Assembly: GCA_964415395.1 (NCBI GenBank)
Contig: CAYPZU010000014.1
Location: forward strand, 1-37,798
From: CAYPZU01 sp964415395
Lineage (GTDB): Bacteria > Chlamydiota > Chlamydiia > Chlamydiales > SM23-39
Direction of reading: 5' to 3'
Length of the DNA stretch: 37,798 nt
Of the stretch, positions 16,692 through 25,900 are shown one piece after another (the stretch's first letter is position 1; the number at the start of each line of letters is the position of its first letter). Made by a program: the position numbers and the translations under genes. The notes beneath the pieces were generated by a model. The model saw only the letters and a program-made list of their open reading frames with translations. It had not been told where the DNA came from and ran no database searches.

Positions 16692-16732
16692 AATATTCCT
16701 TAGTTGTTTGTTGGAATATTATAAAGTAAAAT
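16690..16732 (-). promoter_or_regulatory. 10-bp inverted repeat spanning -10 box and ribosome-binding site
   Basis: ATAATATTCC (16690-16699) and GGAATATTAT (16723-16732) form a perfect inverted repeat 23 bp apart. On the minus strand the far arm overlaps a TATAAT -10 box (16728-16733), and the near arm contains AAGGAAT and reaches into the ATG at 16691. It could be an operator for a dimeric repressor, or an RNA hairpin that hides the ribosome site. Confidence 0.55.
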
Positions 16733-16753
16733 TATAAATTATATATAAACAGT

Positions 16754-18649
16754 TTATTTAGCTTTTCTTAAGTCGGAGACGACTTTGCGAACTTTATGGG
16801 ATGAGAGGCGGGTGCCGCGGGTTTGGGCTCCCATCAAAGGAAGGTCTTTGAGAGGGAAAAGCTGTCCTTTGTTTTTACTGTCGCCCGCGTAAAAGAGTTC
16901 GACGTGGGGCTCGGGTTTAGCTGTGATGTACTCGAGATCCGACTGTTCGTCGAAGAACCGGTACGGCTTGTCGAGAATGAATTTGTCGACGATAAAGCGT
17001 TTCGCCCAGATCTGCTTTGTCTCGCGGTTTTTGTAGACGGCGGTGAGGATGGTTTTCTTGTCGGCGACGCCGGCCCAAACGGCTCCCTCGAAGTACTGCT
17101 TTTCCGGGATGTTCACGACTTTGTAGGTTCCGTCTTTGTGGAGGACGAGGAGCTTGTCGAAGTTGGTGCACGAAAACTGGGCGGGTCCTGAGACTTTGGT
17201 GCCGGCAAACCCGGTGGCTAGATCGAAGCCCACTTTGATCTCTTTCGTTTCGATGGCTCTGCGGTCGATCTCTTCGATCGCCTTGATGCGGGTTCTGCGG
17301 GGGAAGTCTTTGGCGTATTTTTCGAGCAGGTCTTTGAGGTAATTGATGGCGAATTTCTTGACGTTCCTGAGGTGCTTTTCTACGGTCTGGAGCGTTTCCT
17401 GAAGGATCGAGATCTCCTCTTTGTTCTTGTCGATGTCGAACTGGGAGATGCGCCGGATCGGGATCTGGAGAAGCTTTTCCCGGTCTTCGTGATTAGGTTC
17501 GCGGAGGAGTTTTTTCCGGAACGGTTTGAGCGAGTCGGCAAGCGTGTCGTGGATCCCTTCGAGCGTTTTGACCGTTTCGATTTTCTTGTAGAGGCGGTTC
17601 TCGATGAAGATCCTCTCGAGGGTTTTGTAGAAGATCCTCTCGAGAAGTTTTTCGCGCTCCAGTTCGAGCTCTCTCCGGAGGAATTCGACGAGTTTTTCGG
17701 CGTTGTAGGCGAGGATTTCGTGGACGTCGGTTTCCCAGGGAAGCCCGTCTTTGATCACCATGATTTGGGAGTTGAGCGTGACTTCGCATTCAGTGAAGGC
17801 ATACAGCGCGTCGAGGATTTCCTCGGCGTATTGGCCGCGGGGCAATTTGATTTCGATCTCGACTGTTTCGGCTGTATAGTCGTTGATCGACTCGATCTTG
17901 ATTTTCCCTTTTTTCGCCGCTTCGTCGATGGAGCGGATGAGGCTTTCCGTCGAGGTGCCGTAGCAGATTTCGCGGATGATGAGGGTTTTTGGGTCTTTGA
18001 TCTCGATCTTGGTGCGGAGTTTGATTTTGCCGAGGCCCTTGTCGTATTCGCTCCGGTCCATGATCCCGCCTGTAGGGAAGTCGGGATAGATCCGAAAATT
18101 GCGCCCTTCGAGGAGAGCGATCTCGGCTTCGAGCAGTTCGGAAAAATTGTGGGGGAGGATGCGGGTCGACATCCCGACGGCGATCCCTTCAGCTCCCTGC
18201 ATGAGGAGGAGGGGGATTTTAGCGGGGAGCGTGACCGGCTCCTGGTTTCTGCCGTCGTAGGAGGGGATTTTCTCGGTGATCTCGGGATTGAAGAGAGTTT
18301 CGCGGGCCAGTTTCGAGAGGCGGGTTTCGATATAGCGGGCGGCGGCCGCCGGGTCGCCTGTGTAGATGCTGCCGAAGTTTCCCTGCCGGTCGAGGAGGAA
18401 GCCTTTGTTGGCGAGGTTGACGAGCGCCTCGTAAATGGGGGCGTCGCCGTGCGGGTGGAGCTGCATCGACTGGCCGACGATGTTCGCGACTTTGTGGAGT
18501 TTGTCGTCGTTTTGCCTGAACAGAGTTTCAAGGATGCGCCGCTGCACGGGCTTGAGGCCGTCGACGACGTTGGGGATCGCCCGGTCGAGGATCACGTAGG
18601 AGGCGTACCGGATGAAGTGATCCTTCATCTGCTGCTTCAGATCATCCAT
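16754..18649 (-). CDS. parC: type IIA topoisomerase A subunit (ParC/second GyrA-like)
   Basis: 631 residues; with the ParE-like partner it makes and reseals the double-strand break in type IIA topoisomerase action. The catalytic tyrosine is Tyr106 in AAAARYIETRLS, preceded by the QSMQLHPHGDAPIYEALVNLA and RQGNFGSIYTGD quinolone-region motifs. A long coiled-coil arm lies about 320-450. The C-terminal part is short and lacks a clear GyrA box (QRRGGKG), supporting a decatenating or relaxing Topo IV-like role over gyrase supercoiling. Chlamydiae are known to carry such a second pair next to each other. It starts 8 bp inside the end of the parE-like gene, so translation is coupled. The exact subtype (ParC or second GyrA) is not decided by motif alone. 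Confidence 0.92.
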   Translation of the reverse strand: MDDLKQQMKDHFIRYASYVILDRAIPNVVDGLKPVQRRILETLFRQNDDKLHKVANIVGQSMQLHPHGDAPIYEALVNLANKGFLLDRQGNFGSIYTGDPAAAARYIETRLSKLARETLFNPEITEKIPSYDGRNQEPVTLPAKIPLLLMQGAEGIAVGMSTRILPHNFSELLEAEIALLEGRNFRIYPDFPTGGIMDRSEYDKGLGKIKLRTKIEIKDPKTLIIREICYGTSTESLIRSIDEAAKKGKIKIESINDYTAETVEIEIKLPRGQYAEEILDALYAFTECEVTLNSQIMVIKDGLPWETDVHEILAYNAEKLVEFLRRELELEREKLLERIFYKTLERIFIENRLYKKIETVKTLEGIHDTLADSLKPFRKKLLREPNHEDREKLLQIPIRRISQFDIDKNKEEISILQETLQTVEKHLRNVKKFAINYLKDLLEKYAKDFPRRTRIKAIEEIDRRAIETKEIKVGFDLATGFAGTKVSGPAQFSCTNFDKLLVLHKDGTYKVVNIPEKQYFEGAVWAGVADKKTILTAVYKNRETKQIWAKRFIVDKFILDKPYRFFDEQSDLEYITAKPEPHVELFYAGDSKNKGQLFPLKDLPLMGAQTRGTRLSSHKVRKVVSDLRKAK

Positions 18650-20444
18650 TTTCGGCCACCAGGTTCTTCATGATGAAAGTTTTGCGGGCCGGGGTGTTTT
18701 TACCCATATAGAATTCGAGGGTCGGCTTGATGTCGGAGAGGTTTTGGATGATGACGGGGAGGAGGCGGATGTCTTTTGCGATGAACTGTTTGAACTCGTC
18801 GGGAGAGATCTCGCCAAGTCCTTTAAAGCGGGTGATTTCGAGCCCCTTTCTCAACTCGTGCGCAGCTTTTTCTTTTTCCTCTTCTGTGTAGCAGTAGATC
18901 GTCCGCTCTTTATTGCGGACTTTGAAAAGCGGGGTTTCAAGGATATGGAGGTGTCCGTTGAGGACGAGTCCTTCGAAGTAGGTGAGGAAGAAGGTGACGA
19001 GGAGATTGCGGATGTGCATCCCGTCGACGTCGGCGTCGGTGGCGAGGATCACTTTGCCGTAGCGGAGATTGGCCAGGTCGTCCTCGATATTGAGGGCCGA
19101 CATCAAATTGTACATCTCTTCGTTTTTGTACAGCTGGTCGAGTTTCATCCCGTGGACGTTGAGCGGCTTGCCGCGGAGCGAAAAGACGGCCTGGGTGAAG
19201 GGGTTGCGGCTCATGACGATCGAGGCGGAGGCCGACTCTCCCTCGGTGAGGAAGATCATCGAATTTTCTCCCTCTTTCGTCCCATCGCCGAGGTGGTATT
19301 TTGAATCGCGGAGCTTCGGGATTTTGAACGAGATTTTTTTCTGCTTTTCTTTCGCCTCTTTCTTGACGGCGGCGAGCTCTTTGCGGAGCTTCTCGTTGAA
19401 GAGGATTCGGTCGAGGATTTTTTTGCCCGTCTCTTCATTTTTATAGAGGAGGTTTTGGACGGCGTCTTTGACTTCCTGCAGGATTGGCCCGCGGATCTCG
19501 CTGTTCGAGAGTTTGTTTTTCGTCTGCGACTCGAACACCGGGTCTTTGACCTTCACGAGGATCGTTCCTACGATCCCTTCGCGCACGTCGACGCCCTGGA
19601 AATTCTTTTTCGCAAAGTCGTTGACCCCTTTCAGGATCCCTTCGCGGAAAGCGGAGAGGTGGGTTCCGCCGTCCTGCGTGTACTGGCCGTTGACGAAAGA
19701 AAAATAGGTCTCGCCGTAGCTGGAAGAGTGGAGGAAGGCGAACTCGAGGGTTTTGCTTTTGTAGTGGAGCGGCTCGTAGAGCCTGTCCTCTTTTACTTCT
19801 TCGTTGAGGAGGTCGAGGAGGCCGTTTTCGGAGCGGATCGACTGGCCGTTGAAGAGGAGAGTCAGCCCCGTGTTGAGGTAGGCGTAGTGCCAGAGCCGCT
19901 TTAAGATGAGTTCGCTCTGGAAAGCGTACTTTTTGAAGATCTCCGGATCGGGGGTGAACTCGACGTAGGTGCCGTTTTCTTCCTTCGTCTTGCCTTTCTT
20001 TTTGTCTTTGAGAATGCCTTTGGAAAAACGGGCTTCGAAGAATTCGCCTTCGCGGACGCTTTTGACGAGGAAGTGGGACGAGAGGGCGTTGACCGCTTTC
20101 GTGCCGACGCCGTTGAGGCCGACTGAAAACTGGAACACGTCGTCGTTGTATTTGGCGCCGGTGTTGATCTGGCTGACGCACTCGATCACTTTGCCGAGCG
20201 GGATGCCGCGGCCCCAGTCGCGCACCGAGACGGTTTTGTCCTTCAGCTCGATCTCGATCTTTTTGCCATTGCCCATGATGAATTCGTCGACTGCGTTGTC
20301 GACGACTTCTTTGGCCATGACATAGATTCCGTCGTCCGGGTGGGAGCCGTCGCCGAGACGGCCGATGTACATGCCGGAGCGGAGCCGGATATGCGCCAGG
20401 GCGTCTAAAGTCTGAACGGCGCTTTCGTCGTATTTTTTCGCCAT
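18642..20444 (-). CDS. parE: type IIA topoisomerase B subunit (ParE/second GyrB-like)
   Basis: 600 residues, the ATPase and Toprim subunit. GHKL ATP-binding motifs: KEVVDNAVDEFI, VRDWGRGIPLG and SVGLNGVGTKAVNALS. Transducer Lys in QTKNKLSN, then Toprim acidic motifs LTEGESASAS and ATDADVDGMHIRN. It is as long as ParE and lacks the GyrB-specific insertion, in line with a Topo IV-like enzyme. It is the first gene of a two-gene operon, with an 8-bp overlap into parC. Start at 20444; the Shine-Dalgarno sequence is weak (TAGG). It is divergent from the surface operon beginning at 20605. Confidence 0.93.
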   Translation of the reverse strand: MAKKYDESAVQTLDALAHIRLRSGMYIGRLGDGSHPDDGIYVMAKEVVDNAVDEFIMGNGKKIEIELKDKTVSVRDWGRGIPLGKVIECVSQINTGAKYNDDVFQFSVGLNGVGTKAVNALSSHFLVKSVREGEFFEARFSKGILKDKKKGKTKEENGTYVEFTPDPEIFKKYAFQSELILKRLWHYAYLNTGLTLLFNGQSIRSENGLLDLLNEEVKEDRLYEPLHYKSKTLEFAFLHSSSYGETYFSFVNGQYTQDGGTHLSAFREGILKGVNDFAKKNFQGVDVREGIVGTILVKVKDPVFESQTKNKLSNSEIRGPILQEVKDAVQNLLYKNEETGKKILDRILFNEKLRKELAAVKKEAKEKQKKISFKIPKLRDSKYHLGDGTKEGENSMIFLTEGESASASIVMSRNPFTQAVFSLRGKPLNVHGMKLDQLYKNEEMYNLMSALNIEDDLANLRYGKVILATDADVDGMHIRNLLVTFFLTYFEGLVLNGHLHILETPLFKVRNKERTIYCYTEEEKEKAAHELRKGLEITRFKGLGEISPDEFKQFIAKDIRLLPVIIQNLSDIKPTLEFYMGKNTPARKTFIMKNLVAENG

Positions 20445-20604
20445 GGCCTATTCATACCACTTTTTGATTTTTTGGGAACAACTCATCGCCTTCGGGGCGG
20501 GTTATTATGGGGGAATCCGATCCGTTTGTCGACTGATTAAATGGGTTTCTGCTTGCTCCAATACGCAAGTTAAATTAAATTCTTTGTTTTTTATTGGAGG
20601 GGAT

Positions 20605-21885
20605 ATGAGAGCGTTTCGTGCCGCGGCGATGGCTGTCTTAATGGCGCCTATGGCTATGTATGGGCTTGTCTGCATAGCTAACAACGGGTCGGGAGATGTG
20701 GGCGTATTGGAAGATGCGACGCTCGCGCCGATTGCGGGTTCCCCCTTTCCCGATATCATCCCTTTTGGGGGGCAGGCGATCCAGTGGATGGTCGCCGATT
20801 CATCGGGTTCGCGGCTCTACATTTCGAATGATTCAACCCAGAATATCTCCGTTCTCGATACGTCGACCTTCGCCCCCATCCCCGGGTCTCCCTTTCCGGC
20901 GGGAGGGACGGCGCCGCAGGGGATGTCGATCTATGGAAATACTCTTTATGTAGCCAACAACGGGACAAACACAATCTCCTACTTCGACGCAACGACGATG
21001 GCTCAGCTTGCGGGGTCTCCTGTAGCGTCCGGCGGAGCTCAGCCGACGCAGGCGCTTATCGATCCGACAGGAACCCGGCTCTATGTTTTAAATTTTGCCG
21101 CCGTCAATGTCGCCATATTCGATGCCACTGTCCTTCCTCTAGCGCAGGTTCCTGGGTCTCCCTTCGCCGTTGGTCCGCCTGGAGCAAGGGCGATTTGCCT
21201 CAATCCGTCTGGGACGCTGCTTTGCGCCACGTTGGGAGACGATACGCTGGAAGTGAGGGACGCAATGACCATGCTCCCGATTCTGGGGTCCCCTTTCCCA
21301 CTGGGCGGGACAGGAGCTTCGGGGGTTGTATTTTCTCCGGATGGTTCGAGAGTGTATGTCGCGAATTTTACCAGCAACAACGTCTCGGTTCTGGACGGGA
21401 CGACTTTTGCGCCTGTCCCGGGGTCTCCTTTTCCCACAAACGGTCTCTTTTCCAATAATATTTTCGTCAGCCCGGATGGAACGCGGGTTTATGTGTGCAA
21501 CTTTGCTTCGAACGACGTTTCTGTTCTGGACGCAGCGACATTGGCTCCGATTCTCGGATCGCCTGTCATGAGCGGAGGGACGATCCCTATCGCGATCGCG
21601 TTTCTGACCGATCTGTTTCCGCCAACAAATTTATCCGGGGTTCAGAAAATCAATGATTTTGCGGTTGTCTTCGAACGGTACAATTTGCTGAGGTGGGATT
21701 CTTCAGACCCTGCGCCTGCCGGTTTCCGCATCTATAGAAATGGGGTGCTGATTGCGACATTGGATGGGGCTGCAACTCAATACGAGGATCATAACCGGAC
21801 GAAGGGAATTTCCACGCTGTATGCAGTCGTATCGATCGATGCAGGAGGAAGCGAGAGCGCTCCAGCTACTGTGATTATCAATTAA
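20605..21885 (+). CDS. secreted YVTN-type beta-propeller with FN3-like module (paralogue 2)
   Basis: 426 residues from the ATG at 20605, chosen for the strong GGAGGGG site 5-6 nt upstream; the frame is open further 5' but has no such signal. Residues 1-19 are a signal peptide (MRAFRAAAMAVLMAPMAMYG). The propeller blades repeat a compact pattern: NVSVLDGTTFAPVPGSPFP, and FSPDGSRVYVANFTSN. GSPFP recurs once per blade, a strikingly regular variant absent from paralogue 3 and weaker in paralogue 1. The last 95 or so residues are the shared FN3-like module (LLRWDSS, FRIYRNGVLIATL, YEDHNRTKG, SIDAGGSESA). It is the first gene of an apparent operon with the decayed copy (stop and next ATG abut), the outer-membrane barrel and the tpsA gene. 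Confidence 0.9.
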   Translation: MRAFRAAAMAVLMAPMAMYGLVCIANNGSGDVGVLEDATLAPIAGSPFPDIIPFGGQAIQWMVADSSGSRLYISNDSTQNISVLDTSTFAPIPGSPFPAGGTAPQGMSIYGNTLYVANNGTNTISYFDATTMAQLAGSPVASGGAQPTQALIDPTGTRLYVLNFAAVNVAIFDATVLPLAQVPGSPFAVGPPGARAICLNPSGTLLCATLGDDTLEVRDAMTMLPILGSPFPLGGTGASGVVFSPDGSRVYVANFTSNNVSVLDGTTFAPVPGSPFPTNGLFSNNIFVSPDGTRVYVCNFASNDVSVLDAATLAPILGSPVMSGGTIPIAIAFLTDLFPPTNLSGVQKINDFAVVFERYNLLRWDSSDPAPAGFRIYRNGVLIATLDGAATQYEDHNRTKGISTLYAVVSIDAGGSESAPATVIIN

Positions 21886-22119
21886 ATGAAATAGAAAATA
21901 ATGCTTGCTTGTCTTGGCTTATTTCTTGCTGCTTCTGCAACTGTTTCTGCGCAAATGTATAACCATTACCTGAATCGAGTGAAGATCGCAACTGTAAGTT
22001 CCACTACATTTCAATACGCCGATTCTGATATACCCAAGGGAAGCGCCTTTGAATATTCAGTCAGGGCCTTTAACGCTTCGGGAGTGGAAAGCGCTCCGGT
22101 CAGCGTTACCGTAAGATAA
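21886..22119 (+). pseudogene. decayed fourth propeller gene: leader joined to the end of the FN3-like module
   Basis: The stop of the previous gene is followed directly by ATG AAA TAG AAA ATA ATG, all in one frame. The original start at 21886 is therefore broken at codon 3 by TAG, although a later ATG at 21901 can still read on. The product would be a signal peptide (MLACLGLFLAASATVSAQ) joined without a propeller to YNHYLNRVKIATVSS, FQYADSDIPKGSAFEYS and NASGVESAPVSVTV, which align with the last half of the FN3-like module of its neighbours. About 330 codons of propeller are missing. If translation from 21901 still occurs, it would make a secreted 72-residue stub. Confidence 0.75.
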
Positions 22120-22133
22120 ACGAACGAGGACAT

Positions 22134-22895
22134 ATGAAGCGTATCCTTTCCCCGATTCTTCTGCTGGCGGTCTTACCGATCCTGGGTTGGTCAGAAGATG
22201 TGCAAGAGGCGGAAATTTCCGCAATTGAATCCCAGGAACAACTATCTGAAGTGCCTGCAGCATTTCCCGAGCCGCTGCTGATGCAGGAAGATCCCCAGTT
22301 CGTTACTGCTGAAGCAGCGGCTCCCGCCGCGAGCCCTCCAGTCGAGTGCTGTGTGATGTGTCCGGTGAATTACAGACCGATTCTGGAGGCTAAAGCCGGC
22401 TATTTCTTCTTTTCAGACTCGCTCATGCGCGAAGTCTATGATAAAGGCGGAGTCGATCTCCAGCTCAGCGGACGCTATCCGATCTACAAATGGCTTCAGG
22501 TTTACGGAAGCTTCGAATACATGCAGAGAAACGGCAAGTCGCTCGGCGGCGAAGAGTACACCAGCATCTGGTCGATCCCGCTTAGCCTCGGATTGCAAGG
22601 CGTGGTAGCGATTCGAGACACGGTCGAATATTACATCACGTTAGGCCCCCGCTACTCCTACACGCACGTCCATAATGACTCCGAATTCGTCGACAGAACG
22701 CTCAACAAGAACGGATTCGGCGGTTTTGCCAATACCGGGTTTTACTTCTTCCCAACAGACCATCTTGTCGTAGATGTCTTCGCTGAATATTCCTATATGA
22801 AAGTTAAGTTCGACCCCGATCATCCGAATGTGTTCGGCCGGTCGATTCAAATCGGCGGCTTTGCCTTCGGCGCCGGATTGGGATATGCGTTTTAA
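22134..22895 (+). CDS. outer-membrane beta-barrel protein, unknown function
   Basis: 253 residues, start supported by GAGGACAT right before the ATG. Signal peptide about 1-20 (LLLAVLPILGWS-ED), then an acidic Pro/Ala-rich linker to about residue 80 with a CCVMC cluster, then alternating hydrophobic/polar strands (ILEAKAGYFFF, LQLSGRYPIYKWLQVYGSFE, YYITLGPRYSYTH, LVVDVFAEYSYMKVKF, GGFAFGAGLGYAF) ending in Phe, the usual C-terminal signal of outer-membrane barrels. The size suggests eight strands. It is sandwiched between the propeller genes and tpsA with gaps of 14-15 bp, so a role at the cell surface with the TpsA protein is likely. The Cys cluster may crosslink to the chlamydial outer-membrane complex. 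Confidence 0.8.
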   Translation: MKRILSPILLLAVLPILGWSEDVQEAEISAIESQEQLSEVPAAFPEPLLMQEDPQFVTAEAAAPAASPPVECCVMCPVNYRPILEAKAGYFFFSDSLMREVYDKGGVDLQLSGRYPIYKWLQVYGSFEYMQRNGKSLGGEEYTSIWSIPLSLGLQGVVAIRDTVEYYITLGPRYSYTHVHNDSEFVDRTLNKNGFGGFANTGFYFFPTDHLVVDVFAEYSYMKVKFDPDHPNVFGRSIQIGGFAFGAGLGYAF

Positions 22896-22910
22896 TCTAT
22901 AGGAAGAAGT

Positions 22911-25900
22911 ATGAATAGGTTCTTTCCTCTCATCTCTTTTACGCTGGTCCATTCTTGGCTCGGTAGCCTGCCAACCAATCCGCAGGTACTATCCGGCGAG
23001 GCGCTATTTACTTTGAAGCAGGCGGGAACTCTGGAGATCCAGGTTTCCGACAGGGCGGCTATCGACTGGAAAGATTTCTCAATTGGCGCACAGGAAACCG
23101 CCCGTTTCATCCAACCATCAAAGGCATCCGTCGTGATCAATCAGGTGATGGGAGGCGACCTTTCCTCGCTTTTGGGAAGATTGGAAGCGAATGGAGGAGT
23201 CTATCTGATCAATCCGAACGGAATTCTCTTCGGAGAGGAGTGCGTTGTCGACACCGGTTCGTTCCTCGGAACGACATTTCCTGAAGTTTCAGACCTTTGT
23301 TTTAAAGGGGATTCGGAAGCTTCGATCATCAACAGGGGAACCATTCTCGCTAGAGACGGAGATGCCGTTTTGATCGGGTATGCGGTCGAGAATCAGGGAG
23401 CCATCGAAGCTCCCGCGGGATCTGCGCTTTTGGGCGCGGGCCGGGAAATCGTCCTTCAGCCGTCGGCGCGCGAGAAGCTCTATGTGAAACCAGGTTCTGC
23501 CAAGGCTTACGGAGAGGGGATTTCGAATAGCGGGCAAATCGCCGCGCTCCGCGCCGAACTCCATGCCGATGGGAACCTTTATGCTCTGGCGCTTTCCCAC
23601 AGCGGGGCGATCGACGCCCTGGGCGTTGAAGAGAGGGGCGGCGAAGTCTTTTTGGTTGCCGATGGAGGGAAAACGGAAGTTTCCGGCTCGATCTCTGCCA
23701 TGCGGGGGGAATGGGGAGGAACCATCGATCTGTTGGGCGCAGAGGTTGATTTGACAGGATCTGCCCAAATCGACGCATCGGCGCCAAAAGGCGGAGGCTA
23801 TATCCGCGTAGGCGGCGATCTCTATGGCCAAAATCCGTCGATCCGCAACGCATCAATTACGCGGGTGGGGCCGCAGGTTTCGATTAACGCCGATGCAGCA
23901 AGAGAAGGGAATGGAGGCACAGTTGCTGTTTGGTCGGATGGGACGACGGTTTTTAACGGAACGATCTCTGCGAGAGGCGGGATCAATGGCGGCAACGGGG
24001 GATTTATTGAGACGTCGGGAAAACGGGGGCTTGTGTGCCAAACCGGCCTCGCCGCGACCCTTTCGCCAGCGGGCAAGGCGGGGACCTGGCTTCTCGATCC
24101 CGACACGATTACCGTGATGGCGGGAGGCGGCTGCACTCTCGTTACGGCTACAGACTGCATGGCAGGAGGCGCTTGCGTGATCGATCCGATTACGATCACA
24201 ACGGGGCTTGGACTGGGAGATGTGACTCTTTGCGCGAATACCGGAGCGGGAACGATTACAGTCGCGTCCGGAGCCGTTGTGAGCTGGATGTCGGGGAACC
24301 TGTTGACGCTTACGGCTTCCAATAGCGTGACGTTTCTTGCAACGGTTGAAAGCACAGCTGTCGGCATTCCTGACAGCCAGGTTGTTTTATCCGTTAACGC
24401 GCCTCTCGTTACGATCGGCGATGCGGGCCATGCTGCGGTGGACATTACTGTTGGAACCAGCCGCACGCTTCCTGCCACAACCGGACGCGTCGAGATTGCG
24501 GCGCCGACGGCCCTGACGGTTTACGGCGGCGGATCCATGATGGGCGGGGGGAGTTACATCCACGGCGTCGAAGTGGGGCTTTCGGGAGGCAATTTCACTC
24601 TTCTCGCAGGACCAGGGATGTTTGATGGCTCGGGCGTAGGAGTTGAGAGCGCTTACGACTGCAGTTTCACAGGCGACTTTGCGATGATCAGCCAGGGTGG
24701 CGGTACGGGTATTTCGGGAAACTCAATGATTCCTGCAATCGTTGACGGCACGATTGACGTCGGAGGGAACTTGACGATGGCAGGCGGAAGCGGGCCTACT
24801 GCGGCTTGCGCATTGATTTTTTGGGGCGGCGGAACGCTCAATGCTTCAGTGGGGGGGACGATGTCGATGATGGGAGGAACCTCGACAGGCGACGGCAACT
24901 GCGCTGTGATCGCTAATGGCGGCACTTTTGTTATACAGCTCTCTGCAGGGAATTTATTCCTTACGGGCGGAAGCGGTTTAGGAATGGGCGCCACCAATTT
25001 CGCTGTTATGGGAGGGCCTGCTGGGTCGGTCGATATTACAGTCCCCGGATCGATTGTGCTGCAGGGAGGATCGTCAGACTCTGGAACTGCGGGGGCGTTC
25101 ATCCGATGCGCGGATGATATGATGCCGCTCGATGGCGATGTTTCGATTACTGCGGGGACTCTAAGCATCATTGGCGGAACCGTAAATAACGATCCAGCAG
25201 CAATTGGCTCAGATAGAAATCTGATCATTCAGGTCGCTGGAGACATGTCTTTGTCTTCCCATGCTGCCTCTGGAGCGGGATTTGCCCTCATGAGAACCGG
25301 AGATGGACCCAGTCCTGGTTTTTTTGATATTCATGTAGGAGGCAATCTCTCCCTCAACGCTCAAGGGTCTCTCTGCGCGCTGCAGTGTAATTTACCGAAT
25401 TCGACGCTTCTGGTTTCAGCGGCGAATCTCTCGATCGTTTCGATGTCAAGCGAGAGCGCGTTCATCGGAGTGACGTCGGGCGCCATCGACATCGCCGCAA
25501 GCGGAGATATCTCTATAGCTGCAGGGAACGCAGCTCCCATGATGGGGAGGAGTTTTGCAGGGATCGGCGGGTCTTTCCTGCCGATGACCGCTACAGCGAT
25601 CACTCTCTCGGCCCAAAATTATACGATTACAGGCGGCGCGGGAGATGCGTGCGCTGCAGGGATTGTTCTTGGAGATATTTTTTCGATCATGCCTGGCGGC
25701 GGCGGCGGATCGATCAACGCGACGGCGGCGGGAACGACAGGGATCCGTTTGACAGGGGGAGCTGGAACCGATTCGCCTGCGGCGATCGAAATCAGGGGAG
25801 ATGTTGGCAGCATTACCTTCACTTCTCCCAATCCCTCTAGCAGCCTCCTTTTGACGGGGACCACATCAGAGGCGCGGATCGCCACCCAATTCGGAGGCCC

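Noticed and set aside
17372..18673. 433-codon plus-strand open frame opposite parC
   Set aside because: Antisense shadow of a gene with all type IIA topoisomerase motifs; unusual Asp/Phe/Glu-rich composition.
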